Origin: Saturnia japonica
Taxonomy: Eukaryota; Arthropoda; Insecta; Lepidoptera; Saturniidae
NCBI GenBank assembly: GCA_033032175.1
Contig: CM065310.1
Span: 4,154,001-4,218,000, forward strand
Direction of reading: 5' to 3'
DNA length: 64,000 nucleotides
In this document: positions 22,155-34,408 of the stretch, piece after piece
How positions within the stretch are numbered: position 1 is the first letter of the stretch
Layout of the letters: every line of letters starts with the position of its first letter
Program-made: the position numbers and the translations under genes
Notes under the pieces: model-generated
The model's database searches: none
The model's input: the letters and a program-made list of their open reading frames with translations, nothing else
What the model was told of the DNA's origin: nothing

Positions 22155-23810
22155 TGTCTTGTGAAAAAAGGAGCTTGTATTTCAGTTTATTACACATAGA
22201 TGACTTCCTACAGCGTATAATATTATTCAGCGTATTGGTACTGAGATCATTGTTGTTTCCAGATGGTACACAAATGTTGAATTATTGTAACTCTGCTCAA
22301 TTAATATATTGTATAAAAACTTGCTCCTTTTATAATTACTAATCCTGGTCAGTAGCGCCGAGATTATACAATGATGTATATGAAAGGACCTAACTTAAAT
22401 TAAATTAATTAAAGAAACAAGATATAATTTAATATAAGTTGAACTTTTTTTAAAAACCAAATTATATGATTCATTATCCTATTTAATTACTAGGGATATA
22501 CTAAATACTATATTGAGTTTAAATTTGCCGTTAGCAACAAAGCGTTTGTAGATATTTCTAAACGAAGCCAACACTTGTTACCGACTCCGGTTAACGGTTT
22601 TAACAAAACACGTGACGAAAACTCGATACGAGCACGTAGTTATGCAATCACTGCAAATGATTTAAACGTCTGACCCAATAAAATGCACGTTAAAAGCAAC
22701 ACGTTCATGGAACTGAACTTTATGCTGACACAAAGAAACACTCGCAACGAGAATAAAATAAACAATCACTTGCATTCATTTATAAGAACCAGATGGAACA
22801 ACGATCAATAGCGATTGAGAAAAAAAAACATTAAAGCACATTTTTATCACGACATCGATTTGGATATAACATTGTCCATTAGAGATCAAAAGTTCCTTTT
22901 CTTAGTCGACTTTGGGTTGAAAGATTTAATCTTTTTGACGTGAATACTTCGTTCGTTCATCTATAAATTTGCTTCCATAGTGACAGGTAATTAAAAAAAA
23001 CTGATAACAGAAAATCGAGGGTATTGCAACTAACTACATATTATCTATCATCTACATCCAAATTTTAATTGCACCACTAGATGTTTATAATTAAAGGATC
23101 AAACAATTCGTTGCATAGGAGTGAGGACTGACGCACGGGGAGGAGATCGCGTCACCATTTTGCGGTCGTTTCACGGCTTCAAATATTTTCCATTTTGTAT
23201 AAAATATGACTCAGAGAAGCCATGACTCTTGTTTTAGTTTCAATCGAATGCTCTCGTTAATATTCATTGATAACGTACACAAAACGTTAGTGTCGAATAC
23301 GTATTGTAAATGGTGTTAATGTTAAAAATTATGAGAACTTAATACAATGTCTGCTTACACTCGTCAAAAATCCAAATTAAAATATATAAATCGTATTCAG
23401 TTTTTAAAGGGCTTGTCAATAGCAATCCGGTGATACCCATCAAATATTATGTGACCGGGGGATCGGGAACGTAAAAAAAAGTGAAAGCGTCCGAGCGTAC
23501 ACATATTCACGTAAAATACACGGCTTTATCCCCGACAAAGCCACACCACGTATTTTTTAAAACTAATTTTAGTATTCAATTGTCCGCAACTACATCATGC
23601 TGGTGAGAAAAACAAGCTTCACTGGAAAGAGAACAGTTTGAAGTTGTATTGAAAACTGTGAATACCCGACAAGACAATTTTGCCTGTTAAAGAAACTGAT
23701 TTATTGTCTCACGTTCAACGGTTCTCATTTATCAAGTATTACCGGGTGAGCTACACAAAAGGGTTTAAATGCATTACCGATTTAGTACGATCGTTTATCG
23801 GTACGACATT
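22155..23810. other. No gene seen
   Basis: AT-rich to average GC; no stable frame or known repeat. Confidence 0.5.
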
Positions 23811-23811
23811 G

Positions 23812-24286
23812 AGCCCAGTCATATTAGGGCTTTCACCTCGGAATGAAAGATAATAAGCTGCAAATTGGTATGAACCTTTGTTTTGTCATTCTAAATGTTG
23901 TCTCAAAAGTCACAATCGTTATCGTGTCCGCGTCTCAAGATATTCAAGGTCAAAGGTCACAAAAAATCGGTTTTTCGCGAATATCTGGCTTCCTATCGGT
24001 TAAATGAGATTTGCATTTATTATAAAAGTTGTAGGCTATAAAATTCCCTACAACTTTTGTTTAAACTTTTTTTTCATACAACCAACCGTTTTGAAGGTAG
24101 AGCGCGAAGAGTGCACGTCGTACAGTCATATACGGCCTAATGCAAGGTCAAGCGTGAGTTATGGTTATCAGTACGTTATAAAGTCAATTATTTACTTGGA
24201 AATTATAATTATTAAACAATGCCTATTATTTATGTACTAACTATTAATTATTATATTTAATTAAAGTAAGTAACTTGATTATTTAT
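23812..24286 (+). repeat. Left terminal inverted repeat
   Basis: Contains its own smaller hairpin, aaaagttgtaggctataaaa / attccctacaacttttgttt, around 24025-24060, where tgtagg pairs with cctaca. The opposite arm keeps this hairpin. Differences between arms are short indels, such as tattatttatg against tattattatg, and single substitutions. Confidence 0.9.
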
Positions 24287-24368
24287 TATCATTTCCGCTA
24301 CACGCAATTCATCAAATTTACAAACTAAATAAACCTGTACAACTGTCAACACTTCCACCAAAAGTGTA

Positions 24369-24690
24369 GCAGCTCATCAACACATAAAACGTGTCTACTA
24401 CCAGATTCAAACGTGGTTAGGGAAGACTTAGAACCTCAAGAATGGGCTGGATGCTTGAAACTGAAATCCTGGAGTCCATACGAACGTTATTACCTCCAGC
24501 ACCAGCCGAACTACTAAACGTAATATTTTGCAATTGCAAAAATGGTTGTGGTTCGCTGTGGATGCAGAAAATCAGGGCTACAATGTTCTTTAGCTTGCGG
24601 CCAGTGCAACGGACAAGCTTGCCTCAACGCTTCACTGTATCCAAGTAATCCCGATGAAGAAAATACTATGATCCGATATTCTGGAGGTTT
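24369..24690 (+). pseudogene. Cysteine-rich protein C-terminal fragment inside the long-TIR element
   Basis: Three frame segments are collinear. AHQHIKRVYYQIQTWLGKT starts at 24372. After a shift comes GWMLETEILESIRTLLPP and APAELLNVIFCNCKNGCG up to about 24555. After a 2-base loss comes CGCRKSGLQCSLACGQCNG, then QACLNA and a stop at 24694. The CNCKxGC / CGCRKxGLxCSxxCGxCxG pattern has nine or more cysteines and suggests a metal-binding tail. I recall similar tails in uncharacterised repeat-borne arthropod proteins, but cannot name the family. The N-terminal part is absent, so the element is a deletion derivative of a larger one. Confidence 0.7.
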
Positions 24691-24996
24691 GAGATGAACA
24701 TAACAGATAATGAGGATGATGACAATGAATCGAACATTTTTGAGCGACAAGAGAAGAAGACGACGAAGTAAGAAGATAATTAGCTTCCATTTCCCATTTC
24801 ATTACAATTAAAATCAACAAAGATACTTTTGATATTTGAACTCACATTTTGACAAATGTATATTATGCCGTATTTAATAATAAAAAATATGTGTAAAATA
24901 TATACTCTTACTATCATTTTAACTTAAAATAAAACTAAAATATATAATCCAGAATTAATAATATTTTATACTTAAATAGTTAAATATGAATAATAT

Positions 24997-25478
24997 ATAA
25001 ATAATCAAGTTACTTACTTTAATTAAATATAAATAATTAATAGTTAGTACATAATAATAAGGCAATTGTTTAATAATTATAATTTCCAAGTAAATAATTG
25101 ACTTTATAACGTACTGATAACCATAACTCACGCTTGACTTGCATTAGGCCGTATATGACTGTACGATGTGCACTCTTCGCGCTCTACTTCAAAACGGTTG
25201 GTTGTATGAAAAAAAGTTTAAACAAAAGTTGTAGGGAATTTTATAGCCTACAACTTTTATAATAAATGCAAATCTCATTTAACCGATAGGAAGCCAGATA
25301 TTCGCGAAAAACCGATTTTTGTGACCTTTGACCTTGAATATCTTGAGACGCGGACACGATAACGATTGTGACTTTTGAGACAACATTTAGAATGACAAAA
25401 CAAAGGTTCATACCAATTTGCAGCTTATTATCTTTCTTTCCGAGGTTGACCCCTTTTTTTACCTAATATGACTGGGCT
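24997..25478 (-). repeat. Right terminal inverted repeat
   Basis: Reverse complement of the left arm. Near its outer end it carries a 10-base stretch (gaccccttttttt region, 25448-25460) where the left arm has a shorter sequence. Otherwise closely matched. Confidence 0.9.
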
Positions 25479-25479
25479 A

Positions 25480-26380
25480 CGAATTCGATCGGAGATAAAA
25501 AAGCCTACGGCAAATATTGCCTTACAACTGAAACCCGACCGAAATGTTTGTGCGACAAATGAGTGGAAAGGGTATACTCCACCCCCAATTACTACAGTCG
25601 GAAGTTCCACAAAAGGCCAACAGTAATTTTGGAGGGTATGACAATTTATTACACCGCAGACTTATAATAGTTGAAAGTTTTTATTACTTTCCTTTCATTT
25701 TCGCAGTTATAATAACAGCTACGGTGCGGCGCGGCGCCCTTCAGCGAGGAGGAAGGATATTGTTCTTTGAACTGAAAAAGTATTTATAAATAAATGTACT
25801 TTTTTTGTGCTATAAACTGTCAAAGGAACTAATTATCGTCATGCACAATATTCCATAAGCGTCTTCGTACTTCGTAGTAATTTTCTTTTTTTACCCGACT
25901 GCAGCAAAGCCAAAATGAAGGGTTATGGTTTAGCAGTCTATGTAAATATGTATGTAAGACTGTTTCACTGCGTCGTAGCTCCTAAATTACTCATACTTTT
26001 TTGATGAAGAATTAGGTGTCAATCGATTTCTTACTATGGTACTAATGACATAGGCTATATTGTATAAAAACTAAATAAATTTGACGGATAGTACAACAAA
26101 AAGTGACGCTTTCTGGTTTTTTGTTCTGCTATCGTATCGAGTGGGATTTCAAAATATGTAAATGAAAGAGGACAAAATTTTGAGAACCTAAATATAGCAC
26201 AATATTAACTAACACATTAATTAACATATAAAAAATTATGTTGACGACAGTAATAGTAAATTAAATAAGTATACCAAGAGACAGAAAAACAATGTTATAC
26301 TATAAAATACTTAAATGCAGTGTTTATGAATATTATTAGCGCTATCTGCAATTCTGAATTTCAATCGTGTAAAAAGAACA
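25480..26380. other. No gene seen
   Basis: AT-rich with gtgcggcgcggcgcc near 25723. No stable frame beyond 81 codons and no recognised repeat. Confidence 0.45.
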
Positions 26381-26383
26381 GAA

Positions 26384-26715
26384 TCACCAACCCACTTCCG
26401 TTTCGTATTTTTGTCCATACGCGTTTGATCTTGATTTCTGAAGCCTATTCACTATACGTTTGAAAACCCTAAAGTTATAGATGAAAGTCAAACGCCGGGA
26501 GTGAATTCTACTCCTTTGGCGGTCGCATAATAAACGAAGAAGTACACAGCTGTGAATCGGGGGATTATTTACCAAATAAGGGAGGAAACCTTCACGATGT
26601 ATAGTCGTTCTGTGGTCGAACGAGTTTGAGTGGAATTAGACCGAGCAATTCCTGTGCATACTGTCCAAAGTGTAACCTGTGAAACACTGAGGCAAGCTAC
26701 CTTAACTTGATGCTC
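26384..26715 (-). pseudogene. CR1/Jockey-group LINE 3' remnant, second copy
   Basis: Reverse strand: tctagagcatcaagttaagg, caggaattgctcggtctaat and gtgaaggtttcctccctta are collinear with 18235-17860. The coding end is degraded but YNFRVFKRIVNRL is still readable near 26470. No intact frame. Confidence 0.6.
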
Positions 26716-26719
26716 TAGA

Positions 26720-27340
26720 CCAGCGGTGTCTAACTTTTAAACTTTTCCTAACTTAATATATAAAAAATATTTACAAGGAAAAATTATATGAAGTTGTATG
26801 GGCACCATACATGGCGATCCGAAGTCGAGCTAGTGACCGTAATGATTTGAATTAGCGATAAATCTAACAGGCAGGCTGGGACAGTCCAGCCCGAGGCTAC
26901 CACGATAACACTATCCAATTACTTGCCAAGATACCGAACACCAGACTAATACAACCACCATGACGTATATCACCCTGATAAATAATCCATCGGATACAGA
27001 TACCTACATAAATATATGTGCAAAAAAAAATTCGCTTTTTTTATAGCACCACGTTATTTATATACCTGACGGTAAGTACAATCCAACGAGTTAAATTATT
27101 TAACTAGGAAAAAAATACTTGTCAACATTTAAATATTTTTGCTTTTGATTTCCAGACGTCGTACTTAAATATTGTTTAACTTAAGCCACTCCCACAATTA
27201 AAACGCATCTAACGATACCTCGTATACAAAAATCCATCAAACCGTTTAGGTTACAGATCGTGCCAAAGAAATAGACATACACACATACGCTTCAAAAACA
27301 TAACTCTCCTTTTTCGCAATTGGGTAAAAAAAACGGCGAC
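26720..27340. other. No gene seen
   Basis: Mixed AT-rich sequence, no recognised feature. Confidence 0.45.
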
Positions 27341-27344
27341 CACT

Positions 27345-27445
27345 GAGAGATCGGTGATCCATCGACAGTCGCCGCTGTCATGCCGGCCTGGAAGCCTCTC
27401 GGCAGCTGGATATACAGTTGCAACAAACTAATGATGGTCACGACA
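27345..27445 (+). repeat. Family B fragment
   Basis: gagatcggtgatccatcgac and agtcgccgctgtcatgccgg match the centre of family B (11400-11460, and the reverse copy near 49270). Confidence 0.5.
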
Positions 27446-27754
27446 CGACTCGGGCGAGTAAAAATACCTAGTAACACCGCGCTTGATTTCCGGGTATACA
27501 CCGGGAGATCCCGAAACGTGCGTGCCACTAAGTCGGATTTACACTTTGTGTATTGTAGTTGCGCTCTAGTGGAACACACTAGTCGTGTACATATTTGCAC
27601 GAGCTATAAAAATGAAACCAGACAATTTTCAAGTAGAATCTCATTGCATATTAGAAAGATTCTATTTTATTTATTTTTTTATAATATATAGTAGAAAACA
27701 AGTGTACATTGCATCTGATATCAAGTAGTCACAACTTAGCTATATATAATTAAC

Positions 27755-27925
27755 TTCAAAGGACTGCTGTCCTGAGGGCAGTCATAATAGCTTACTATGC
27801 CTAAAGATCGGTAGGCAACGCGCATATTGTGATGTTTCTATTGATGCAAGCGTTTATAGACTGCGGTGACCGCTTATAATCAGGCAGACCATGGCCGTTT
27901 GCCACCATCGTGGTATAAAAAAGAA
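27755..27925 (+). mobile_element. LINE 3'-UTR remnant
   Basis: ggactgctgtcctgagggca, gcaacgcgcatattgtgatg, gcggtgaccgcttataatca, then gccaccatcgtggtataaaa. The last part recurs at 30965-31030 next to a LINE coding end, and ggactgctgttctga recurs at 51287. Non-coding tail of a CR1-like LINE by comparison with the copy at 30880. Confidence 0.5.
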
Positions 27926-27929
27926 TATT

Positions 27930-29925
27930 GAGTTAGAACGCCTTATATACCAGTACTTGTCGTCAACTACACCTTTCAGAGCGGAATACAGCAGCGTGAG
28001 TAAGTACTATTGCTGAGGAATGGAGACAGAAGAAAGTAACACCACAGTTTTACCACTAATTCTCATACTCTTTCTGACTAGTTATTTTCAATCTAGTTTT
28101 TATTTGTATCGCTGGTCTGCGAGTAAGTTAACTTTCTTACGTGAAATGTACTCTGAGAATGCCCGTATCCATTAAACCAGGTTTCGTTACGAAAGCCCAG
28201 ATATGCACCGATACATGAAACCGCGCCGTGTTGTCGATATGTAAAAAATACTTAAAACCCACAAGTCACACCGTATTTTCACTTTGTCGCATCGTACGCA
28301 TATGCTGTGAGCTCTTAACCTTTTTCCCATCGTAGGTCTCGTCTCGTTTTACACAAGAAACCGTTGTAGACATCCACTCGGCACCGGCAGATAATTAATT
28401 CTGTCCTGGGCTACTTATGTTACCGGCCGAGTAGAAACCGCAGAGCCCTGTGGTGGACAGAGAACACGTTTCATCGCAGTCGTATTAGTCATTTAACTTT
28501 GCTCCAGTTTTAAAACTGATATAGCATTGGCTATGTTATGTCATAATTAAATAAATATTCTGTTTAACCGTGAACTTTTTGTTACTTGTTTTTTTTAAAC
28601 ACGTGCTCCGCAGACTAAGACCTCTCCTTTTTATATTGAAGTCTTTGTCTTTAAGAAAAATTGTTTCTAAAATATTAACATGCAATTTATAGAACTAAAA
28701 ACGAAATGAAGCCCTTCTTTTATGTAATTTTTCTCTTATATTTATAATCTTATTACAATATATAAATATAATAACATACATTTTGCTCAGTTAGAAAAGA
28801 GCAATGTTGATACAGTAGTTTACCAATTATTAGAAATTTAAGTCGTTTATTTCTTTGTTACATATGTATCTCATTTTTTTTCTTTTTCTTGTTACTCGTT
28901 ATATTCTATTTATCATGTAGTCTACACTTTTAATTATAGTAGCACTAAGCATTGCCCTCTGTCTATTTCTCTATAATTGTTCTAGTGTTTATTATGTAAG
29001 TTTTCAAATCGACAAATAAATTAATATTATGTGTTGACTACATACTGATTACATGACAAACTAAACATACATGCTAGACTTAAATACAAATAGTCTTTAT
29101 ATATTATTATTATTAAGATTTATTAGCTACTAGCTGATAACCCTGTGACTTTGTCTGCGGTATTTTTATTATATTAACACCACGACACGAAACAAAGACA
29201 AACCTCTATAATTTTATTTCTAAAGAATACTAACTATTTCGGAGGTGCTTTTCTGAGCTATTATAATTGTTAGTTATTATTGGGTTCAACAACCTTTTAC
29301 ATGGAAAAGGTAGGAAGCGATCATCGATCTCGTGAATGAGCATTGTGTTTACAAAACGGATACTTATAATGAAATTATGATACCTATTAAAATAGTTTAA
29401 GACTGTAGCCAGATGAAGTATACCGTAGCTCTAACGGACAAAAAACATCCAGCCTGACTATACAAGAACACGAAGTTGTATAACATAAAGAAGATTAAGT
29501 GGAAGCCTTACAAGGCTATGAAAGCGAGTCGACCGCAATCCCTTCCTTCGTTGACAGTAGTCGAACTACCGAAGCGCTTGATTCAACCGGCGGCGGTTAT
29601 GAAAAGGTTCCGTACGATGGTTGTAGTATAGTATACTCGAAAACCATAATACATACATAAGCAACGTTACGAAAAAACATCTTTATCCAATTAATATAAA
29701 GATATTGCTATTTTTGTGTAACCCTCAAATAATTTTAATATGAGTATACCGAAAATAAATAAAAACCTCCTGAATATTAATATTATTGACCTTTAAAAAA
29801 GACAAAAATTGGTGTACAGTATTATTAACACTTGAATGAATTCAACGGGTTTTGTACAATAACTGACCTCGACGCATATTTGATAATCGCTGTCACAGAC
29901 GTTCTAATTCGTTTTTATATAAATT
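27930..29925. other. Unassigned; one repeat head
   Basis: 28100-28480 has average GC but no stable frame. 29135-29165 (actagctgataaccctgtga, ctttgtctgcgg) is a short head of the CCGCGACTTCG family. Otherwise nothing recognised. Confidence 0.4.
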
Positions 29926-29929
29926 CTCT

Positions 29930-30115
29930 GCAGGTTTTAGATTTTGGCCTCAATCTCATTTGATGTTAAGTGATGATGTGGCCCGAGATGGCAACACGCT
30001 AAGCCTAGTGGGGGAACTGGATCTCAATCAAGTGGAGCTGTCGGAACACACCTGTAGGTGCTTGGCGACAGATTTTCAAGCTGAGGGAGGTAGCTAGGCT
30101 ATTGACGTAAAAGTC
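29930..30115 (+). repeat. Dispersed repeat family C, best copy
   Basis: ttaagtgatgatgtggcccg, agatggcaacacgctaagcc, cggaacacacctgtaggtgc and ttggcgacagattttcaa occur in order. The same order is found at 36285-36395 and, reversed, at 54835-54985. Non-coding. Confidence 0.65.
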
Positions 30116-30119
30116 AATA

Positions 30120-30595
30120 ATGAGATCACCGAAGACAATGAATCTGCAGACAGAATGCCACAAGCACGGGCTCTGACTTGGTCAGATTTATAAAGTTCGC
30201 CGAGTCGTCCGCGTGCTCATTCAGATCGAGGCTTACCGGATAGCTGTGCCCGGCGAGTAGCGACACTCGTGAATCGATTATCATGCGTTACAAATTGCGA
30301 GCGAATCAAAGTATACATACACTACACGCAATGTCCTATTATTATCACCCTCAATGTTAAAGTGATGACAAACTTTGCGTTTTTTGTTACGATTTCCACA
30401 ATTTATTACGCTTTAGGGTTTCATGTACATAGACACAACTATACAAATAAATAAAACGTAAAGTATCTGTTTGTAATGACAATAATATTAACGGGACTTT
30501 CACTGGCAGATAGGTGATGTGATAAAGAGTAACTTAGGTTACTTTTATTTTAGAAAATAATTAAAGTTTCGCACAAATATAAAACATTTTTATCT
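30120..30595. other. No gene seen
   Basis: No recognisable feature. Confidence 0.4.
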
Positions 30596-30599
30596 TAAA

Positions 30600-30700
30600 A
30601 TAAGCGGCGGGCGACCACCGTAGATGGAAGCGGGGTCACCACAATACCGACAGCATTTTGTAGTCCACGCGAGCGGAACCGCGCGCATATCTAGTTTACA
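30600..30700 (-). mobile_element. Head fragment of family K, reversed
   Basis: cattttgtagtccacgcgag followed by cggaaccgcgcgc is the reverse complement of the head at 33176 and 40168 (cacgtggactacagaatg). Only about 50-100 bp are recognisable. Confidence 0.45.
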
Positions 30701-30879
30701 ATATTGTTGACGATCCCAAACTCAGAAGCAGTATCGATTCTTTACGTCTATATAGAGACTTTGCTTCCTTGTGTTTGTTCTACCGTTTATATAATGGGTT
30801 GTATTCCGAGAAATTTTTCGACATGATGATTCGATTATTCATTCTGACATCTTAGAGCCTAAATTATCGCAGATAATCC

Positions 30880-31045
30880 GATTTCGGATGAATTACCTTC
30901 TGGAGGAGGAGATTTTCCCAGGAGACTACAATAGGAGTTTCTTCAAGAGAGGAGTGAACAGGTTTTGAAAGGGTCCGCAACCGCTTATCATTAGTCTGAC
31001 CGCGTAATTATTTGGCACTGTCGTGGTATAAAATAAAAAATATAA
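30880..31045 (+). pseudogene. LINE pol C-terminus and 3' tail
   Basis: gactacaataggagtttctt onward reads DYNRSFFKRGVNRF, a stop, then KG: the YNxxxFKxxVNRxLKG ending of an APE-type LINE. The family tail follows (ccgcttatcattagtctgac, ggcactgtcgtggtataaaa). Confidence 0.6.
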
Positions 31046-31049
31046 TCTA

Positions 31050-31545
31050 GTGTATTAGGTTATTTCCAAATCGCCCAATGGTATTACAATAACCGTTTGA
31101 ACTTTTCATGAACATAACTTAGCAACAGAGAAACATGGTTACGAAAGATAATTGCGAGAGCTCGCGATGTTTTCACCAAAGCCAATCGCCTGTTAAATAG
31201 CAAACGTGGATGTAACAACTAACGAGAGAAACTATAATCGATCTATTACAAGAAATAAGTGATAATATAATGTCTATAATAAATAACAACTTCTAACAAT
31301 GTTTATTGTCAATCAGTCAGGATTTGCTTCCATTATTCCTCAAGGCAAGAAGTTCTCTACTTTGTTGTTGGTCCTGATTATATGACATGGGAATCGGAAT
31401 ATAGAGCGATCATATACTAATGTCATTGCATGTGGCTACGCCTGAGGAGAGGCATATCAACAGTTATTATAGAATCCAGATAGTGGCCTCGTGTGTGTCC
31501 GGCGGTATCATTGATAAATTATAATTTTTGTATTGTATTTGGTTG
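31050..31545. other. No gene seen
   Basis: No recognisable feature. Confidence 0.45.
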
Positions 31546-31555
31546 TATGATTTGA

Positions 31556-31824
31556 GGTCACGGGAATCCGAGTGGCCTATCTGCTTTTTTCGATAAACTG
31601 ACCCATTAAAAATATTTATAATCTAAAAATGCACTTTTACAAAACCACAATGGTCGAAAATTATTTACGTACTACTAACATTAGCGATAGCATGAATTTA
31701 ATTTAATTACTTTGGGCCAATGTGGTTTTGTTAAAGCACATTTTTAGATTATGAAAATGTTAGAATGCATGCATCGAATAGAATATATCGAAAAAAGCAA
31801 ATAGGCCACTCTGGTTCTCACGTC
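31556..31824. mobile_element. Hairpin MITE, 269 bp
   Basis: The two halves are imperfect reverse complements. The left half has gagtggcctatctgcttttt and aatctaaaaatgcacttt, then acaaaaccacaatgg. The right half carries their complements (aaaaaagcaaataggccact, ccaatgtggttttgt). TTGA flanks both ends (31552-31555 and 31825-31828), a candidate 4-bp target duplication. No coding capacity. Nearly the whole element would fold into one long hairpin. Confidence 0.8.
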
Positions 31825-31829
31825 TTGAT

Positions 31830-33170
31830 TGTGTACGGTTTTTGTAATCAACCAGCATAGTTTTAATACTAGAAAAAAACACAAATTGGTTATCCTATGT
31901 TTCAGATTCAGTAGCACGAATATTTCTTCTTTTTTATGTAATAGTGTTAGGTTCTATTAGTTCAAGGACTACGCCAAGCAGGTTTTACTGTCAAATGTTT
32001 ATTTATTATAGAGTGAATGATAGTGATGTTTGGAAATTACTCTCTCTCTGTACATACCGACACTTAATTAATATTTATTAACTGTAAATATTGTCTATAA
32101 AGATAAGAAAAAAAGGAACGAAAATGATAAACCTGATCGAGCTTCTTACCGGGTCTTCTCAATAACTGGGATGATTTCCAAACCGGTAGTAGTTTTCTAT
32201 CGTTCTTAGGTGCATTCTTAAGAACTATATTCAATTAAAAAAAATTAAAATAAATCATTCTGATATATATTTTCTCGGTACAGCGGTTTATTGTTCGTAA
32301 ATAAATGGTTCGAAACGTTCACGGATAACAGAAACGTGGATGGATGTAATGTTGTGTCCGTCATGTTTTGTGTCAGATAGGACGGCTAGCCCGTGGGGAT
32401 TGCGTAACGTACCACAATAATCATTAGCGATCAATCTAGCAAGCTCCGGCCGACGCGACAGCTCCGAAGGTTCACTATTATTAAAATGCCTCTTCTAGCA
32501 CGACATTGTATTTCATAGAAGCAAGTAATAATTATAGTTTTAGATAAAGGATATGAACTATTCAACGCCGGCGGCACTCAGACTTGGTTATTTGCATTGA
32601 TGTCGTGACAACTGCGATTCGGTTGCGGTACACACGCTTGGAACGCATACGGGCAATTGAAAAGAAACCGTGTTATTGTGGTAAATGCTGAGGAATCGAG
32701 TCGCAATTGCTGCTCCTGGGCAAACCGTACTGTGTGCTTGGTAGAAGATAACAACACCCCATCCCCTCGTCATTTCTTAACAGCGTGATATCTCTGTAAC
32801 GCTTGTAACATTAGATATATCTCTCAACTTTAAAAAATGTATACTTATGAATGCAAGTAAAAAAAAGTGTAAATAATGTCATCAGCTACATAGAGATCAG
32901 TTGCGACTGTAGCTTACGATATTTGTCGTCATATTTTGTTTCAAATACACGAAAACAACTATTATGAGCAAAAAAATATTTTTATTAATTTTTAAGAGGC
33001 ATTCTATTATTGTTTTATTTTTTTTTTCATTACCTTTAATATAAATGATTTATTTCAGTGTTCGGTTAGTATGTTGATAACTTCGTTTTAGGGGAACAAA
33101 AATGGTTTTTTTTACTAAGGCGTACCATTACGAAAATTTTGAAAAAAAATCTGAATAATTTATAACTTAC
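31830..33170. other. No gene seen
   Basis: AT-rich; short frames only (32588-32773 reverse). Nothing recognised. Confidence 0.45.
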
Positions 33171-33175
33171 TAAAT

Positions 33176-33400
33176 GTGCCGGTGGCTTCGCTCACGTGGA
33201 CTACAGAATGTCCGCGCGAATTTTGCTACCCCCGTTCCCGGCTATTTTAAGACAAAAATGATTATTGTGGGTGTTCCTTAGAAGATACATGCATACTCTC
33301 CCGCACTTTTTTGTAGGTCTTTTTAATGCCTATAATTATATTTTACATTAATTTGTTATATCTCTTATGGTTTACTTAGCATAAGCTTTAAAATTAATGC
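33176..33400 (+). mobile_element. Non-autonomous retroelement family K
   Basis: Head gtgccggtggcttcgctcac, then gtggactacagaatgtccgc, ggctattttaagacaaaaat and attgtgggtgttccttagaa. The last three blocks recur at 61905-61960 and the first three at 40168-40260. Non-coding. The head structure (CCG.GGCTTCGC) is that of the RTE-derived lepidopteran repeats. Confidence 0.6.
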
Positions 33401-33404
33401 TTTA

Positions 33405-34400
33405 GCTAAATTTAATGTGACTTGATTTTAATGATGTATTACTTAAATGATTTTTACACAACGAAAACGTCAATAAATTGAATTCACAACGATAGCTAAA
33501 TTTATCATACCGCACTTCCGTCACATAATGCGCGCGCAGCTCTCAATTTTATCGTCTATTCGCACAAAGAGAAACACAATTACTATTATTACTTATTATT
33601 TGATAGTTTGGAGAAGCGCAAGGCCATAGATAATATAACAATAATAATTACTTTAAGCGATAATAATAGAATTTGAGCCTCACGCAATACGTATGGATAC
33701 TGCGTGTCAGGGTAAAACTAAAAACACAACAGAACATACGTAATTAACTCCGGTTAGGTACTATAATAATAACTTTATTGTATTAGGAATGTCCCGGGAC
33801 ACCACAGTTCGTCGGTCGTTAACCTGAAGCATTTCATTATGAGCGTCCGGCGGTCACGCATTGCGTATTGAGGTATATGGAATATTGCAACACAAAACTG
33901 TGCCTACACAATATGTTAGCACTGTAATAATTGTACCGTAAAATCCAATCAAAGTTTGAATAAATAAAATATGTGTCAACTATCCAAAAATGGATATGGA
34001 ATTTAAATTGGAGCCCTCTCTCAATGATGTCGAGAAGGTAAAGGGGGTCGTCGATGCAACGGAATTTGGTATACGGCTTGGAAGTGAGTTATTAATAAAA
34101 CTCCCCGTTAAATTCGTTGACCTATAAGAAAGAATTTATCGATGTTATTATTGTAAACAGTAAAATTGTTTTAAACTTAACTTAATCGAAGCTATCAATT
34201 AGCTTGTTTTATAAGCGTGTTGTAATATTACTGTTATGAAGATTACATTAGCAAAATATTAGAGACTATTTCGGGAAAATTTTACAAATACAAAAAATAT
34301 AATTCATAATGTCACTTTTAACTAAGTACAAACAAATAACAAGTGTATTTTGAAAAACAAAATAAAGAGAACCTGCGTCAGTCTTGGCATATCTCGGTGG
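33405..34400. other. Unassigned; small shared repeat
   Basis: cttccgtcacataatgcgcg and cagctctcaattttatcg (33512-33560) match 53140-53175. No gene seen. Confidence 0.4.
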
Positions 34401-34408
34401 TTTATATA

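Larger units (their letters stand above)
23812..25478. mobile_element. Element with ~480-bp terminal inverted repeats
   Basis: Two arms (23812-24286 and 24997-25478) are reverse complements over nearly their whole length with few differences. Both begin AGCCCAGTCATATTAG at the outer end, and the homology stops at gattatttat on the inner side. Between them lie about 710 bp holding a broken coding fragment (24369-24690). Outside, acgacattg (left) and acgaattcg (right) match at 6 of 9 positions, a weak possible target duplication. The layout is that of a DNA transposon with long termini. Long arms occur in Mutator-like, Foldback and Polinton/Maverick elements. The AG terminus is compatible with Polintons, but the size is not, unless this is an internally deleted derivative. 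Confidence 0.85.

Noticed and set aside
27380..27691. 103-codon plus frame with a 102-codon reverse frame
   Set aside because: Starts inside family B and has no recognisable domain on either strand.
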